From NCBI RefSeq assembly GCF_030272615.1, contig NC_081414.1:336429927-336493926 (forward strand): a DNA stretch of 64,000 nt. The letters run 5' to 3'. The position numbers and the translations under genes are program-made. The notes under the pieces are model-generated. The model was given only the letters and a program-made list of their open reading frames with translations. It was not told the DNA's origin and ran no database searches. Source of the DNA: Cryptomeria japonica (taxonomy: Eukaryota; Streptophyta; Pinopsida; Cupressales; Cupressaceae). Positions 36,232 to 47,444 of this stretch are shown here, piece after piece; positions within the stretch are counted from its first letter, which is position 1; every line of letters begins with the position of its first letter.

Positions 36232-37265
36232 TGTGTCATAGGAAAATCAAGCATAAATAATCATATTCAATAAGTTTAACCATCAAAAATGAAAATTTGA
36301 TTAGCTAGACTGCAAAGACAATGAAATAGAATCAAATCAACAAAATACAAAACATGAGCTAAATAAACCCCCTTTGTTGATCCAATAAGCTTACATTGCT
36401 CTTCTCCAATATTGTGGTTGTGTTGCTCTCAGTGTCACGTTGGGATTCCTGCATAAATATGACACAGTAATTTCAAAGATAGTGGTTATTGAATTTGGGA
36501 AATGGATGCTAAATTTATAGATTTTGAATGAGAAGATCGAGTAGTTGAGATGCATCTAGGAATGAGATCAATCAACGGTTGATATTAGTTGAGACAAAAT
36601 TGATTGAGAATTAAAGTCATTTGATTGATGAGTTAATTGGGTTAATTGATCAAATGACTGAAATGGTTGATTAGTCAATTGAGTCAATTGAAGAGTTAAC
36701 TAATTTGATTGATCTATTCCAAAAAGATGATTTGGAGTTTAAAAAGGTGATTGGGGAGTTCACTGAGTTAACTAGTTAGTTGACGGAATTAATTGCCCAA
36801 TCAGATTCAAAGTTAGTGCCAGTTAGGAATTTGACATGTGATGTAGGAAACTGGGATGAAATTAAAATTTCATTTGCATTTGTTTTGAATTTGGATTTCC
36901 AAAATCATGAAATGAAATTGGATGAAATTAGAATTTGAGAATTTTGAATTTTTGAGTTTGAATTAGCAAAGAATGAGTTAGTTAATTAAATAATTTAAAG
37001 AAATTATTTTATTATAGAAAATTGAATCTAATTAAATAATAAAAATTATTTAATTAAAAGTATTAAATCAAAATTAATTAAATAATTAATATTTAATTAA
37101 TATAAGGCAAGGAGGTTAAATGATTTAATGATTAGAAATGATGAAATGATAATTAAATTAGTTAAGAAGAATGTAAATTAGCTTAACTAAATAATTAAAG
37201 AATTATTTAACTAATAAAGATGACTAATTAGTGCATTAATGATGATACATTTTTAGGTGTCTACA
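36232..37265 (-). repeat. Element G 3' LTR (1034 bp)
   Basis: In minus orientation it starts TGTAGACACC at 37265 and ends TATGACACA at 36232, next to the catac duplication. A purine tract (minus caaagaggggcaaa, 37266-37279) abuts its start. The middle is full of gattgatt/aattgagt words (about 36590-36800). Confidence 0.85.
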
Positions 37266-37414
37266 TTTGCCCCTCTTTGAACAATGTTGGAATGATATTT
37301 CATCAAGGAAAACGAAAAATTTTCCTACCCCAGAAGTAGGTGTCTATATTTGCCCCTCTTTGAGACAATGTCGAGATGATATTCGAATAAAATGAAAACA
37401 ATTTTCTTGCCCAG
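37255..37414. repeat. Tandem duplication of LTR edge plus purine tract
   Basis: 37255-37337 (aggtgtctacatttgcccct) is repeated with some changes at 37338-37414 (aggtgtctatatttgcccct). Each copy carries the first 11 bases of the LTR and its purine tract, so element G has a second, internal polypurine tract. Confidence 0.8.
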
Positions 37415-37593
37415 TGCACCCCCTTAGAAAATTGGTTGAAAAATTATGGAATTGAGACCAATTTAACAATATTATGCACATGAGTCATAGTTTTTTATTT
37501 CGTGAATTTTTTAGTCCGTTTGACTGACCTACAAGTGCTTTAAAGTTCATGGGGCCCACGACTATTGTGGAGGGAAAAACCCTAATTTTGGCC

Positions 37594-37602
37594 TATAAAT
37601 AG
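37594..37602 (+). promoter_or_regulatory. TATA box upstream of the antisense ORF
   Basis: TATAAATAG on the plus strand, preceded by ggcc. About 100 bases downstream a short ORF starts ATGGCAGGCATTGG (37692), and a strong donor-like site atg|gtgagtaac occurs at 37771. Together they suggest a separate plus-strand transcription unit for the ORF at 38180. Confidence 0.45.
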
Positions 37603-38179
37603 AAATTTCAATCCTCATTTATCTCATTTTTATTCCTTGAGTTCATAGTATCTCGAGCGTATTATGAGCTTTCTGGGAGCATTTTGAGTGTGATGGCAGG
37701 CATTGGAGCACGACAACAATTATTCGAGCGAATATGATCATACCAGTGTCCAACTGGCATATGAGACATGGTGAGTAACTCCAAAATTTTGATTATTTTT
37801 TTCTTGATTTTGAAGTTTTTCCCAAATTTGTTAGAGCTTGCCACTTTATCCTTTTTGCATTTGTAATTAGACTTTTTTCCATTAGTTGTAACTTTTTTGC
37901 ATTTGTTCAATGTGTATCACATAAGTTGTCTTGTTCACATAGGAGTTAAGTTTTTCACATAAGACTATTATTTTCCACATACATTATTACTTTGTCATGT
38001 AAGTTATAAGGTTGTTTCATTCATATTAAGTATTTCGCATGTGCAATTTCTTTGTCGCATTAGACTAAAAGATTTGTGCATTCATTGTAGTCGTGAATTT
38101 TCACTGTTTATCTCCAAGTTTTTTGGAAATTTTGATTAATTCTCTAATTATTTGGCATGCACGTGATGCTTGGTGTCCT

Positions 38180-39570
38180 TGGTATCCGATAAAATAGGCC
38201 TAGTGCCCTCGCATTGTGGACTCAATTACTTCTTGTGGATATTGACCTAATTTTTCATGTGGGATTGTACCATGTCCTACATCTCCCTAAGGTTATGAGC
38301 GACAAGGGTTTGATTACTACATCATTGAAGAGATGTCATTCAGAGACATGTGGTTTTCATTTCTTAGACTAGGGAAACTTCTATCACTTTGGAGGAAATT
38401 TGGAGGATTCTTCACATTCCCATCCATGGACAGAGAGTTTTGTATGATCACATGGTAGGGGTTACAATGCTCTATGAGTTATTTGAGTGTGGTGAGTAGG
38501 GTCTAGGGATGAATGAAGACTATGAGATTGGTTGGGACCACCTCAGTGAGGATTATGATGATCTCACGATTGCATTATGTAGCATCATGGTAGGACCATT
38601 AGTGCCAGACAAACGATGTCATGGGTTTCATGTGGGATGGGGCAGGTTTCTAGCAGGTATGATTTCTAAGAGACGTGTATGCTTGGGGGACATTCTTATT
38701 AGGCATGTTATATTATCTAATGCACATAGTAGTTTATTTGTAGTACAGATCCATTAGCTATGTTGTCACACTTCTACAGGTTTGGGCCTTGGAGCATATT
38801 GCTATCTTTCATTTGGTTATTCATGTCCAACTATAGGTTGAAGAGCCTTATGTGTTTAGGTACACAGGTGCAATCAGGTATAAGGGTATAGGTAATACCC
38901 TATATTGGCAGCATTATATTGATGTGATACAACACTTTACATCGAGACCATACTTAGATTGCCTCGAATGGGCAGATGATGCATAGTATCTTCCATTTTG
39001 TAGACAATAAAGATATCTCATTTTTAGATGCAACGGATCATATGTGTTAATCTCCTTGGCTGATTTTTGACATAGTTTGGTGAGGTCTAGGGTGTGCCAA
39101 ATGTGACTACATATTTTGCAGTCTGCTCGAGAGGTTTCAGATTGGGAGGCTTGTATAGAGGCTCATGTAGCATTTGCAGAATTTGATACGTTGAGGCTAG
39201 TTCAGTGAACTTGGGGTGTTGGGGTAGTAGATCCAGGCACCACACCATCCTGTATGATGCATGGTAGGCTAGGCATCAACCTATTACATTGATTGATTAT
39301 GCTTTTCCCATTACACCATAGATGGGTAGACGGCCTAGGTAGCAGAGAGGAGGAGATGGAGATGGAGATGGAGGAGAAGACAATGATGATTGAGGTGGTG
39401 CATTAGTGGATATAGCTTCAAGTGAGGAGGAGAGATATGGAGTGAGGGTAGTGAGGAGGAGGTAGACATCAGTGGAGACACCAAGTCAGCAGGTGATGAT
39501 GATGATTCCTCATCGAAATTGTCCAATTTAGAAGGCTCAGAGGATAACATTGATGATATATATGCCTGAG
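38180..39570 (+). pseudogene. Plant mobile domain (aminotransferase-like) ORF, antisense to element G
   Basis: In order, the frames read CHSETCGFHFLD, TSITLEEIWRILHIPIHGQR (about 38390), IGWDHLSEDYDD, GRFLAGMISKRRVCLG, VWALEHIAIFHLVIHV (about 38780), YWQHYIDVIQHFTSRPYLD, EWADDA and LPFCRQ-RYLIFRCNGSYV. These match the plant mobile domain layout: T-TFHLP-GE-T-TL-DV--LL-IPI-G, then W-LEHI, then a W-rich segment and Y-IFR. An acidic DGDGDGGEDND tail follows. At least two frameshifts (near 38385 and 38765) and several stops make it a pseudogene. It runs opposite to G's gag-pol, between integrase and the 3' LTR. Plant mobile domains are known both as host genes (the MAIL1/MAIN type) and as passengers in gypsy elements. 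Confidence 0.75.
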
Positions 39571-41513
39571 TTGGAGAATACACCTGTAATTTAGGATGTT
39601 GCCCTGGGTGAGGATATGCAGGTTATGAGAGCGTAAATCCAAAGCTTAAAAGATGCCTTGGCCATAGAGAAACAACACAAGAGGAATGATCGATCTCTAT
39701 TTTGTAAGGACTAGGAGGATTGGATTGCTGAGTGAGATGCATTGGTAATGAAGGGAGATGGCCTTTGAGTTACCCAAGATTTAACAGTTGTTGAGTGGGA
39801 CCTCTTTCGTAGTGAGTGGGATGATGTTGTTCAATGAGCATAGTTAGTTCATGATGCATATGATCAACATCTTGCTCCAATTACTAATGCATTCTCACAT
39901 GATGATAGACTTTTCTATGTTGCCTAGGAGACTATGTATTAGCGCCAACATTATGAAGTCATTGTTCCTGAGGGACAATGCATACAAAGTTATCACTCTT
40001 ACAGGTCTTGGAGTAGATCTAAGAGATTGACGACTTGAGATAAAAGCAGTGGGGGTGTGATGGAACCACCTCATCCACCACTGGGTCATCCTAAGGCAGA
40101 ATCGAGTGGACAGGCTCTTGGATAGGCTCCTGATAGAGGCAACATCGGTTGAGACAATAGTTAGGCATTTTATTGAGCCTTTGGGCCTTTTATAACATTA
40201 TATTAGATGACACATAATTTTTTGAGATCTATATGAGATATACCATTTTTTATGGTATTATATATGCATGTGTTTATGTGTTATGCTTTATTTGATTCTA
40301 TGATGCATATGATTGTGATGATGTAGATTATTCTATGATGTTCTAGATGCAATAATGGTGATATGATATATGATTGAATATGCTTATAATTGTATCTTTT
40401 AAATGATCTAATGAATAATGATTTTAAAATGTGTTTATTATGAGACTTAATAAATGCCATGTCTAACGCAAATATGATAATGACTGAAACCTAATGCAAA
40501 GATAATAATGAATACACCCTAATGCAATTATATTGGTAATGAATGCAACCTATATGATGCCTTAAAAAATTTTAATGCACGTCAAAATATTTGTTTACTG
40601 CCAATGCTTTCAAAAGAATTGTTAGTAGATTAAAGGTTGATGAGAAATGATTTTGAGATGGAATGGAGAGAGATTAGAAGATGAATTAATGATTTTTAAA
40701 TGTTATAACCACGACTTCTTGTGCCTTTATTTTTAGTGTAACATATTCATCATTGAGCCTTTTTATGTTTCAATGGAGCATTGTACATCATATAGGAAAC
40801 CAAGATGTAATTGATATTCAATTACAGAAACAAACACATGGAAAACAAGGAGTGAACCCCTCCATTTAGGGTGTAGCACTAAGGGTCAAGGTATGTACGA
40901 TAGTCACAAGCATAGCTATTTTTGACTTCATTTTTACATAAGATACTTATCGAATGAATGTACAAACATGGACACCCAAAGTACCATTACCCTAAAACTT
41001 CATCAATTCACACCACAAACAAAAAACAAAGAAAAAGACCATGGACCACCTGGGCTTCTCTAGTCACTTGTGCACATCCTCAAGTCGCATAATAAAATTA
41101 CCTATCACCATTTGATAAAGGATAAAGACTAACTAGGACAAAATCAAACAGCCGTACTGATTTGTGCCTCCATTTTGCTTGATGTGATGGTTGATAAGAA
41201 TATCTCGTTTCAGAGATTGAATACCCCGTATAAGACCAATCTGTTTGGTTTCAAGCATATCCTTCCTTGTATAAGACAAGTTGACCATGATTTGATTGAT
41301 AGGGTTGGATGATTTGATTAATAAGACAATTGAACAATTGATTGTTGATCTTGATAAGATAGTTTGATCTTTTCTTAACTTCATATGAAGTGTTTAAAGG
41401 GTATCTGCTCAAGTGTTTGATCTCTGTGAGATGTTTTATTGCAAGATTTTGTTGTTGGTTTTTTTATTTTTAGTGCTTTTTTAAGGACTTTTCATGCCTT
41501 TTAGGGCTTTTTC
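39571..41513. other. Element G region between the antisense ORF and integrase
   Basis: No recognisable frame. Between 40400 and 40600 the words aatgataatg and cctaatgcaa recur loosely. Probably untranslated DNA of element G. Confidence 0.5.
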
Positions 41514-41768
41514 CAAGATCATATTCGATGTTTTTGTTTTTTTTCTGGTTCATTTTTTTGGTATTTTTTCAAAATCATTTTTCGATGTTTTTGTATTTTT
41601 TTAGGTTCATTTTTCATTGTTTTTGGATTTTTTCAAGATCATATTTGATTTTTTTTGGATTTTTCTCAAGATCATATTTGAATTTTTTGGATATTTTCAG
41701 GATCATATTTGATTTTTTTTGGATTTTTTCAGGATCATATTTGATTTTTTTTGTTTTTTTTTCAAATA
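41514..41768. repeat. T-rich minisatellite, about 7 units of 33-37 bp
   Basis: Units have the form ttttttggattttttcaggatcatatttga. Early units are more diverged (ggttcattttt), later ones nearly identical, which suggests expansion toward the right. ORFs on both strands here are repeat artefacts. Confidence 0.85.
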
Positions 41769-41954
41769 TGCTCCCAGTTTGTAGACTCAAGTGATGCAAT
41801 TGGCGTACTATGCATGTCTTACATATAGAATAGGTATTTGACATGATGATGACCTACACAATACTAATGCTTTTATTATGAAAAGTAGAATGATAAATGA
41901 AATGCAACTTTTTATCCAAACAAGGGCACTTGTGTGACTTTATCATGTTGTTAT

Positions 41955-42090
41955 TGTTGGCCCAATTTGTCATTGCATCAAAAGACTGATCTATCAATGC
42001 CTAATAAAAATTGTAGAGATATGGATCGCATGGGAGGCGGTTAGTCCCTTGTCACAAATCCCGAGGGGAGCACTGACCATTTTTCCAACA
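41955..42090 (-). repeat. Miniature LTR, left copy
   Basis: 136 bp, TGTTGGCCC to TTCCAACA. It differs from the right copy by scattered, mostly transition changes and a few indels. Confidence 0.7.
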
Positions 42091-42151
42091 ATATGTCCCT
42101 CAGCATTACCTGAGGGGATTCGAAACTATGATCCAACACTCTAACACCATT

Positions 42152-42285
42152 TGTTGGCCCAATTTGTCATTGCCTCAAGACCGATCTATCAACACTTGAT
42201 ACAAATTGTAGAGATATGGATCACACAAGAGGTGGTTAGTCCCTTGTCATGAATCCCAAGGGTAACGCTGACCATTTTGCCAACA
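42152..42285 (-). repeat. Miniature LTR, right copy
   Basis: 134 bp with the same ends as the left copy. On the minus strand this is the 5' copy and is followed by the primer-site-like sequence. Confidence 0.7.
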
Positions 42286-42913
42286 ATTATATATTTATAA
42301 AGATGAGGTTGCAAAACATTTCAAAGATAAGCACTTATTCCATTCCCAGCAACATTTGGATGACTCAACTTAGCATATCAGGTGATAGAGCCTCACTACC
42401 AACAAATTTCTATAGCCCTAATGAGGTTATCACTGTAATCTCCCAAATATTGCTTCATTGCCAGCATACATCTATAGTCCTGATGGACTTACTCATATGT
42501 TCCCATAGCCAAGCTTTTGATATTCAATGCAGTTCTTTACTTGATATTTCATTTTTTTCTCATTATTTTTTCCTTAATCTTTTGACATATTGTTAGGCAT
42601 ATTTTGTTTTTATTGTCTTGTAAGTTATGAAACTTACATGGGTGTAATAATTACAGTGGAACTGAAGTGGAAATAAATATCTAAGAAATGAGATGAACCT
42701 CGACTTCCTCAAATACAAACATGTGGCTAATTTACACAATTGCCTTTGCACTTGATTTTTTCTATTGATGTGACTACATGGAAATGCGATGCAAGATAAG
42801 ACAGACTCTAAAGAAACTAAATGCAAATGAAGTGAAAAATGAAGTAGACTCAAAAGAAACTAAATGCAATGCAAGGAAAATGAAAAGAAATATAAACTAT
42901 CCAACCATTAGAC

Positions 42914-42992
42914 TTAGTACTTTTTGAGGTGCATGTTGTTTATGGGTTTAGGGAGTGAGTCACCCTCTAGTGTGGCATGTTGGCATTTTGGC
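42914..42992 (-). pseudogene. pol: Element G pol, C-terminal end
   Basis: On the minus strand, after solo LTR J is removed, the frame continues from integrase and ends with PINNMHLKKY then TAA at 42914-42916. This is the usual end of a Ty3/gypsy integrase C-terminal region. Confidence 0.75.
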
Positions 42993-42997
42993 ATAAC

Positions 42998-44503
42998 TGG
43001 TGGAGATGATGGTGTACCAGTAAAGGATGTTGTTGTTAGGATTGTTGGTGATGATATATTGATGGACTCTTGGTGATGATATATTTATGATATGATCAGT
43101 TATTTGTGTTGTCATTGATGGAAACCATGTTTTTCTAAGTTTGTTTATGTTTGATATGTCATCTACGTCTACTGGTATTGCCTAACTGGTAATAGATTGA
43201 ATGAATTGAGTTGGAAAGCTAAAATGCTAAGTTGACAGTGAATCGGTAAGCAGGAATAGAGAAGGAGATGATTGCGGATGTCATCTTTGTTTAGTTAGGT
43301 GTTGTGGTTTGGAATGTATGTGTATGACATCATAATGAGTCTATGACATGAACCACATCATGACTGGTGAACCAGAAGTCATGTTTGTAATTGTCTTTTG
43401 TTATTCAGCTAGGGTTTGAGATCGGTAACAAGATCTCTTTGATCGGTGATGTTTTATGGTTTGGTGGTGATTCTTTTCATACTCATAAGTTGATGATGAC
43501 ATGGTAGAATCCATGTAAGGAGATAAGATGTTGATTTGGCACGTACAAGGACCGAATGTCTTGGAAAATAATGAAGTGTTTAGTAGAATGAGCTAGGGGT
43601 TTGAAAGTGTATCAGATCGAGTTGCGGTGATGTGTTATGATCATTCAACGACTGTAATTATCTTGCAAATTGTTGTAATGATCTGTAATAAGTTTTAGCA
43701 GATTTTTTTTCCATGCTTGATGTAATTTCAAAATAGCTAGGGTTATGTAACTGACCTACTTGTAAAGGTTATTTAGGTCATGTTTTGGGAATATTAGTGT
43801 GTTGGTGATCAGAAACAAGTGTGTGTGTCAAACCAGTTTGAGATGTCTGCATGAGATAAGTAGATTGGATTTGATATGGATCTCAACAAGCAAGCAGAAA
43901 AGTGTTAAAAACATATCATTTACCTGTTGTTTCCTAACAGTTGCGGCAACTCTAAAATCCCTTAACCGGGTAGGTCCTAGTAGTCCTAGCATTATAAATC
44001 CCTTCACCGGGTGGCTCATTAACTTGAGTTTAAATCCTTCTTCAAGGTTACTCCTAACAAGGTAAAGCTCCTAATAGGGCTAAGTTGTAAAATCCCTTGA
44101 CCGGGTGACTCCTAACAGGGTCTTCTCTTAACCGGGCATTGTTGTAAAGCTCCTAACCGGGCTAGGCTCTTAACAAGGTGCACTCTAAAAGAGTGCAAAT
44201 CTTGTGGGTACTAATTCCCACCATGGTTTTTTCCATTTGGGTTTCCACGTGAAAAATCCTTGTGTTCATGTTGTGGTTGGATTTCTAAGTTGTTCATTTT
44301 ATATCTTTACTATATTTGCTAGATGATGAACACTTAAGTTGCTACTAGTAATGTTTTGATATAAGTAATTTTGTGATTGTTTGATCAGCTACCGGTACTA
44401 GTAATAAACTGTTTATGATTAGTATTGATCATTTTGGTTGAAGATTTTAATTTACTATTATTACTTATTCACCCCCCCTCTCAGTAATAACCGGATCCTC
44501 ACA
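42998..44503 (+). mobile_element. Solo LTR J (1506 bp) in element G pol
   Basis: The exact 5-bp duplication ataac is at 42993-42997 and 44504-44508. The LTR starts TGGTGGAGATGATGG and ends ccggatcctcaca. Near the right end it shares with element A the blocks cccaccatgg, gggtttccacgt-aaaa and ttcacccccc-tctcagt. A cluster of accgggt/taacaaggt units lies at about 43950-44180. No internal coding sequence, no primer site, no second LTR. Confidence 0.92.
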
Positions 44504-44508
44504 ATAAC

Positions 44509-46425
44509 ATGGCCAAATGATATATTCCATTTCCAATAACTTTGGTTATAACATTAGGGCCCAACTAGTTAGGTTCGAACCTGCCTTTCCATTCTCGCTT
44601 AACCAATTTTTTCTAATTTTCCTTTAGCACTAAATCTCCAACTTCAAAGAGCCTTACCCTTACTTTTTTATTGTAGCTCCTTCTTAGCCTGTTCTGATCT
44701 CCTTGTAAGGTGTTGAGTGCACTTTTTCATTTTCCATATAGCATTTATAGCTCTTGTAGCCTAGCCACTCTGTAATCCTCATCTGATATGATATGCTTCA
44801 AGGAAACTCTCAAAGATGGCAATTCTACCTCAATGGGAAAAAAAATTCTGATATGTTAGTAGGGGGATGTGAAGTGATGTTGAATATGAAATTGATCGCA
44901 TAATTTGCACACTTTTTGGTTCTTAAAAGGGTATCCTTTATTTGTCACTATACACATTGGAACTCCATACTGACAGATAATGTAATTGAGTATAAACTTT
45001 TCTATCTTCTTGTTGGTTGTGTATGTTAGAGGGATTGCCTCGACCTACTTGGTGAAATACTTTGTGGCTGTCAAGGTGAACTTACACCCATTGGAAGAAG
45101 TGGGTTTGATTTTCCCCACGAGATCAAGTCCCCATTATGAAAATGGCCATGGTGATATGATAGTATGGCGATCTTGAGCAGGTGCATGAATCAAATCTTC
45201 ATGTATTTGGCACTATCTGCATTTTTGTACATATTTGGAGGCATCTTTCTCCATGGTTGGGTAGTAATAACCTATGTGCAAGATTTTCATTGCTAGAGAA
45301 AGGCCACTAGAATGTGCACCACAGATTCCATCATGCACTTCTTTTAAAGCTAATTGTACTTCTTTGGAATCCAGGCATTGAAGAAGTGTGTCATCTAGAT
45401 TCTTTCTCTATAAGGTATCTTCAATAAGGACATGTTTGGATGCTTGACACATGTGATTTTTGCATTAATTTATGGAGAGATCAAGATACATGTACTAGTC
45501 ATCATGAAGGTATGCATATATGTCTTTTTACCAAGGTGATCCAGGGCCCATTATCATGCATATATGAATGAGGGGTCTTATAAATGTCAGTACCATCAAT
45601 TGTTCAACCATGAACTTGAGTTGAGTTACATTTCTCAACATGTCCAAGAGAGATCCTACAACCACCATTGCATCTATTTCTTTATTCTATAGTCTAGGAA
45701 TTTTCTCAAAGATAATATGACTAAAATATTCCTTGAAGTCATCCACCATCTATTTGTAAGGCATTAACTTGTCATATTTGGTGGTATAGTCATCATTAAC
45801 TTGGTTGATTATGATTTGTGAATCTCCATAGATGTGTAAGTCTGTTATTTTTCATTGTACAATAGTGCAAAGTCTTATTATGAGAGCTTCATATTCAACC
45901 ATGTTACTGGTGCATGTGAAATTGATTCTATATGATTTTGGAATTGAATCACCTTGGGGGGTGAGAAAGAAAATCCATCAAAATATAATTTCTACCTTGT
46001 GGAAGCTGACAATGTGAATACTGTCTCATCAGGAAAGTTTGTAAGGGATGATTGTCTTCTATAGGTGCTTCTGCCAACTAGTCTACTATTACCTAGCCCT
46101 TCATTTCTTTTCTATCAACATACTCAATGTCAAAATCACTTAATATCATGACCCATTTGGCTAGTATGCATGTTAGTGTAACTTTGCTTAGGAGATATTT
46201 GAGTGGGTCAAAGCTTGCAATGAGTTGCACCTTGTCACTAAGCATGTAGTGTCTAAGTTTTTGTGATGGAAAAATTACTGCCAAGCATGCTCTCTCCATG
46301 GGAGTATAGTTTAGTTCATCTCCCACTAGAGTTATACTAATATAGTAGATAGCCCTTTCCTTTCCTTGCCCATCATGTTGTGCCAATAGTTCTCCTAATG
46401 ATGAGTTAGTTTCTTATATGTACAA
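44509..46425 (-). pseudogene. pol: Element G pol: RNase H, second RNase H and integrase
   Basis: The minus strand from 46425 reads the RT-linked RNase H (ERAIYYIS, NYTPMERACLAVIF, LRHYMLSDKVQLIA, KWVMILSDFDIEYVDRK). Next comes a separate RNase H-like domain (about 46050-45700: YFDG, MVEYEALI, LHIYGDSQIIINQV). The integrase zinc finger region follows (EVHDGICGAHSSG, GYYYPTMEKDASKYV, CRQCQ; about 45330-45210), then a core remnant and a C-terminal segment (PSLRVSLKHI, VGDLVLKEN). Many stops and frameshifts occur. The right end was joined to 53040 before H inserted, and the left end to 42992 before J inserted. Confidence 0.85.
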
Positions 46426-46430
46426 TAGCA

Positions 46431-47219
46431 TGTTAGGATTCCCAAAGATACTGAGAGGGGGGGGGGGTGAATCAATATCTGACCAGTTAGATAATTTTCT
46501 TAACTTATAACATGAAAAACATATTAAAACTATGTACGAGTAAACCAGAAATAATGCAGCAAATAAGAACACCAACCACAACATGAAATGCACACCATAA
46601 CACAATATTTTAACGAGGAAACCCGGTGTGGTAAAAACCTCTGTGGGATTTGTGACCCACAATATTTGCTTACTGGCCAATAAGGGAATATTACTACTTA
46701 CAATAGGGGCCTACACATGCAGGAAGGCCAAGTGCCTAGAGCTCACTGCTCAGTTACAAAGAAGTCACACTGACTTACAAAATTGGATTATACAAATCCA
46801 ATGTCTTGTACTACTTTAGATAAACATCTACTATGCCATATTCAGTACCAGTTTAAGCTTTGCAATATACATAAACCCTTATCCTAATAATTCACACATT
46901 AGGTATGCTATATCCTTTTTCATACTTCGCTCTTTAAATGATCTACAATGATCTCATACATATATGAGTCATATTACAATTCGCCATGTTGACTTACAAA
47001 AGATTTTATAATTAATTACAAAATATATTTATACAAAATTCATGTCGGCCATGATGTCGGTAATCTTCTTTTTGGTGTCGGTGATCTGTATGCCAGTGTA
47101 GAGTCTATCAGTGTCGGTGCCTGTGCTTGCCTACCGGTATCACATGATTGTAAGGTTTCCATCAATGACAATACCTTCAATCACCTACAATTTCTCAATG
47201 GAGTGGGCATTTGCCAACA
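46431..47219 (-). repeat. Element H 3' LTR (789 bp)
   Basis: In minus orientation it starts TGTTGGCAAATGCCC at 47219 and ends GGGAATCCTAACA at 46431. It contains a run of about 11 C (minus) just before that end. Confidence 0.92.
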
Positions 47220-47444
47220 ATCACCCCCTTTGGCATTGATGGCAACACTCATGAGAAAAATCAAAAAGTGTCCAAAATGATGTCCAAAAGAATCTACCAA
47301 AATTGTCTTACCAAAACTGTGTGCCAAAAATGTATGCTCCCCCTGAGCTGATGATGTCATGTTTTGATCATTTTTCTCATTGCACTACTCCCCCTTTGAC
47401 ATCAATGACAAAGGTTTTCATTCGTTGTCAATGGAGTGTGGTTC
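47220..47444 (-). other. Element H 3' untranslated region with three purine tracts
   Basis: On the minus strand, tcaaagggggagtag (about 47390), tcagggggagcat (about 47340) and ccaaagggggtgat (abutting the LTR) occur, with gtcattgatgtcaaag and ccatcaatgccaaag repeats. The layout copies element A's 3' region. Confidence 0.7.

Larger units (their letters stand above)
41955..42285 (-). mobile_element. SMART/TRIM-like miniature LTR element (331 bp)
   Basis: Two direct repeats of 136 bp (41955-42090) and 134 bp (42152-42285) each start TGTTGG and end CCAACA. They flank a 61-bp interior. On the minus strand the right repeat is followed by aa then tggtgttagag, three transitions from TGGTATCAGAGC, and a purine stretch (ctgagggacata) precedes the left repeat. 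Flanking 5-mers are gttat and attat, one transition apart. Size and layout match the small LTR retrotransposons called SMARTs. There is no coding capacity. The interior also contains a tRNA B-box-like gtttcgaatcc, so a tRNA-derived origin of part of it is a second possibility. Confidence 0.6.

Noticed and set aside
41528-41844. Phe-rich and Lys-rich ORFs on both strands
   Set aside because: Artefacts of the T-rich minisatellite.
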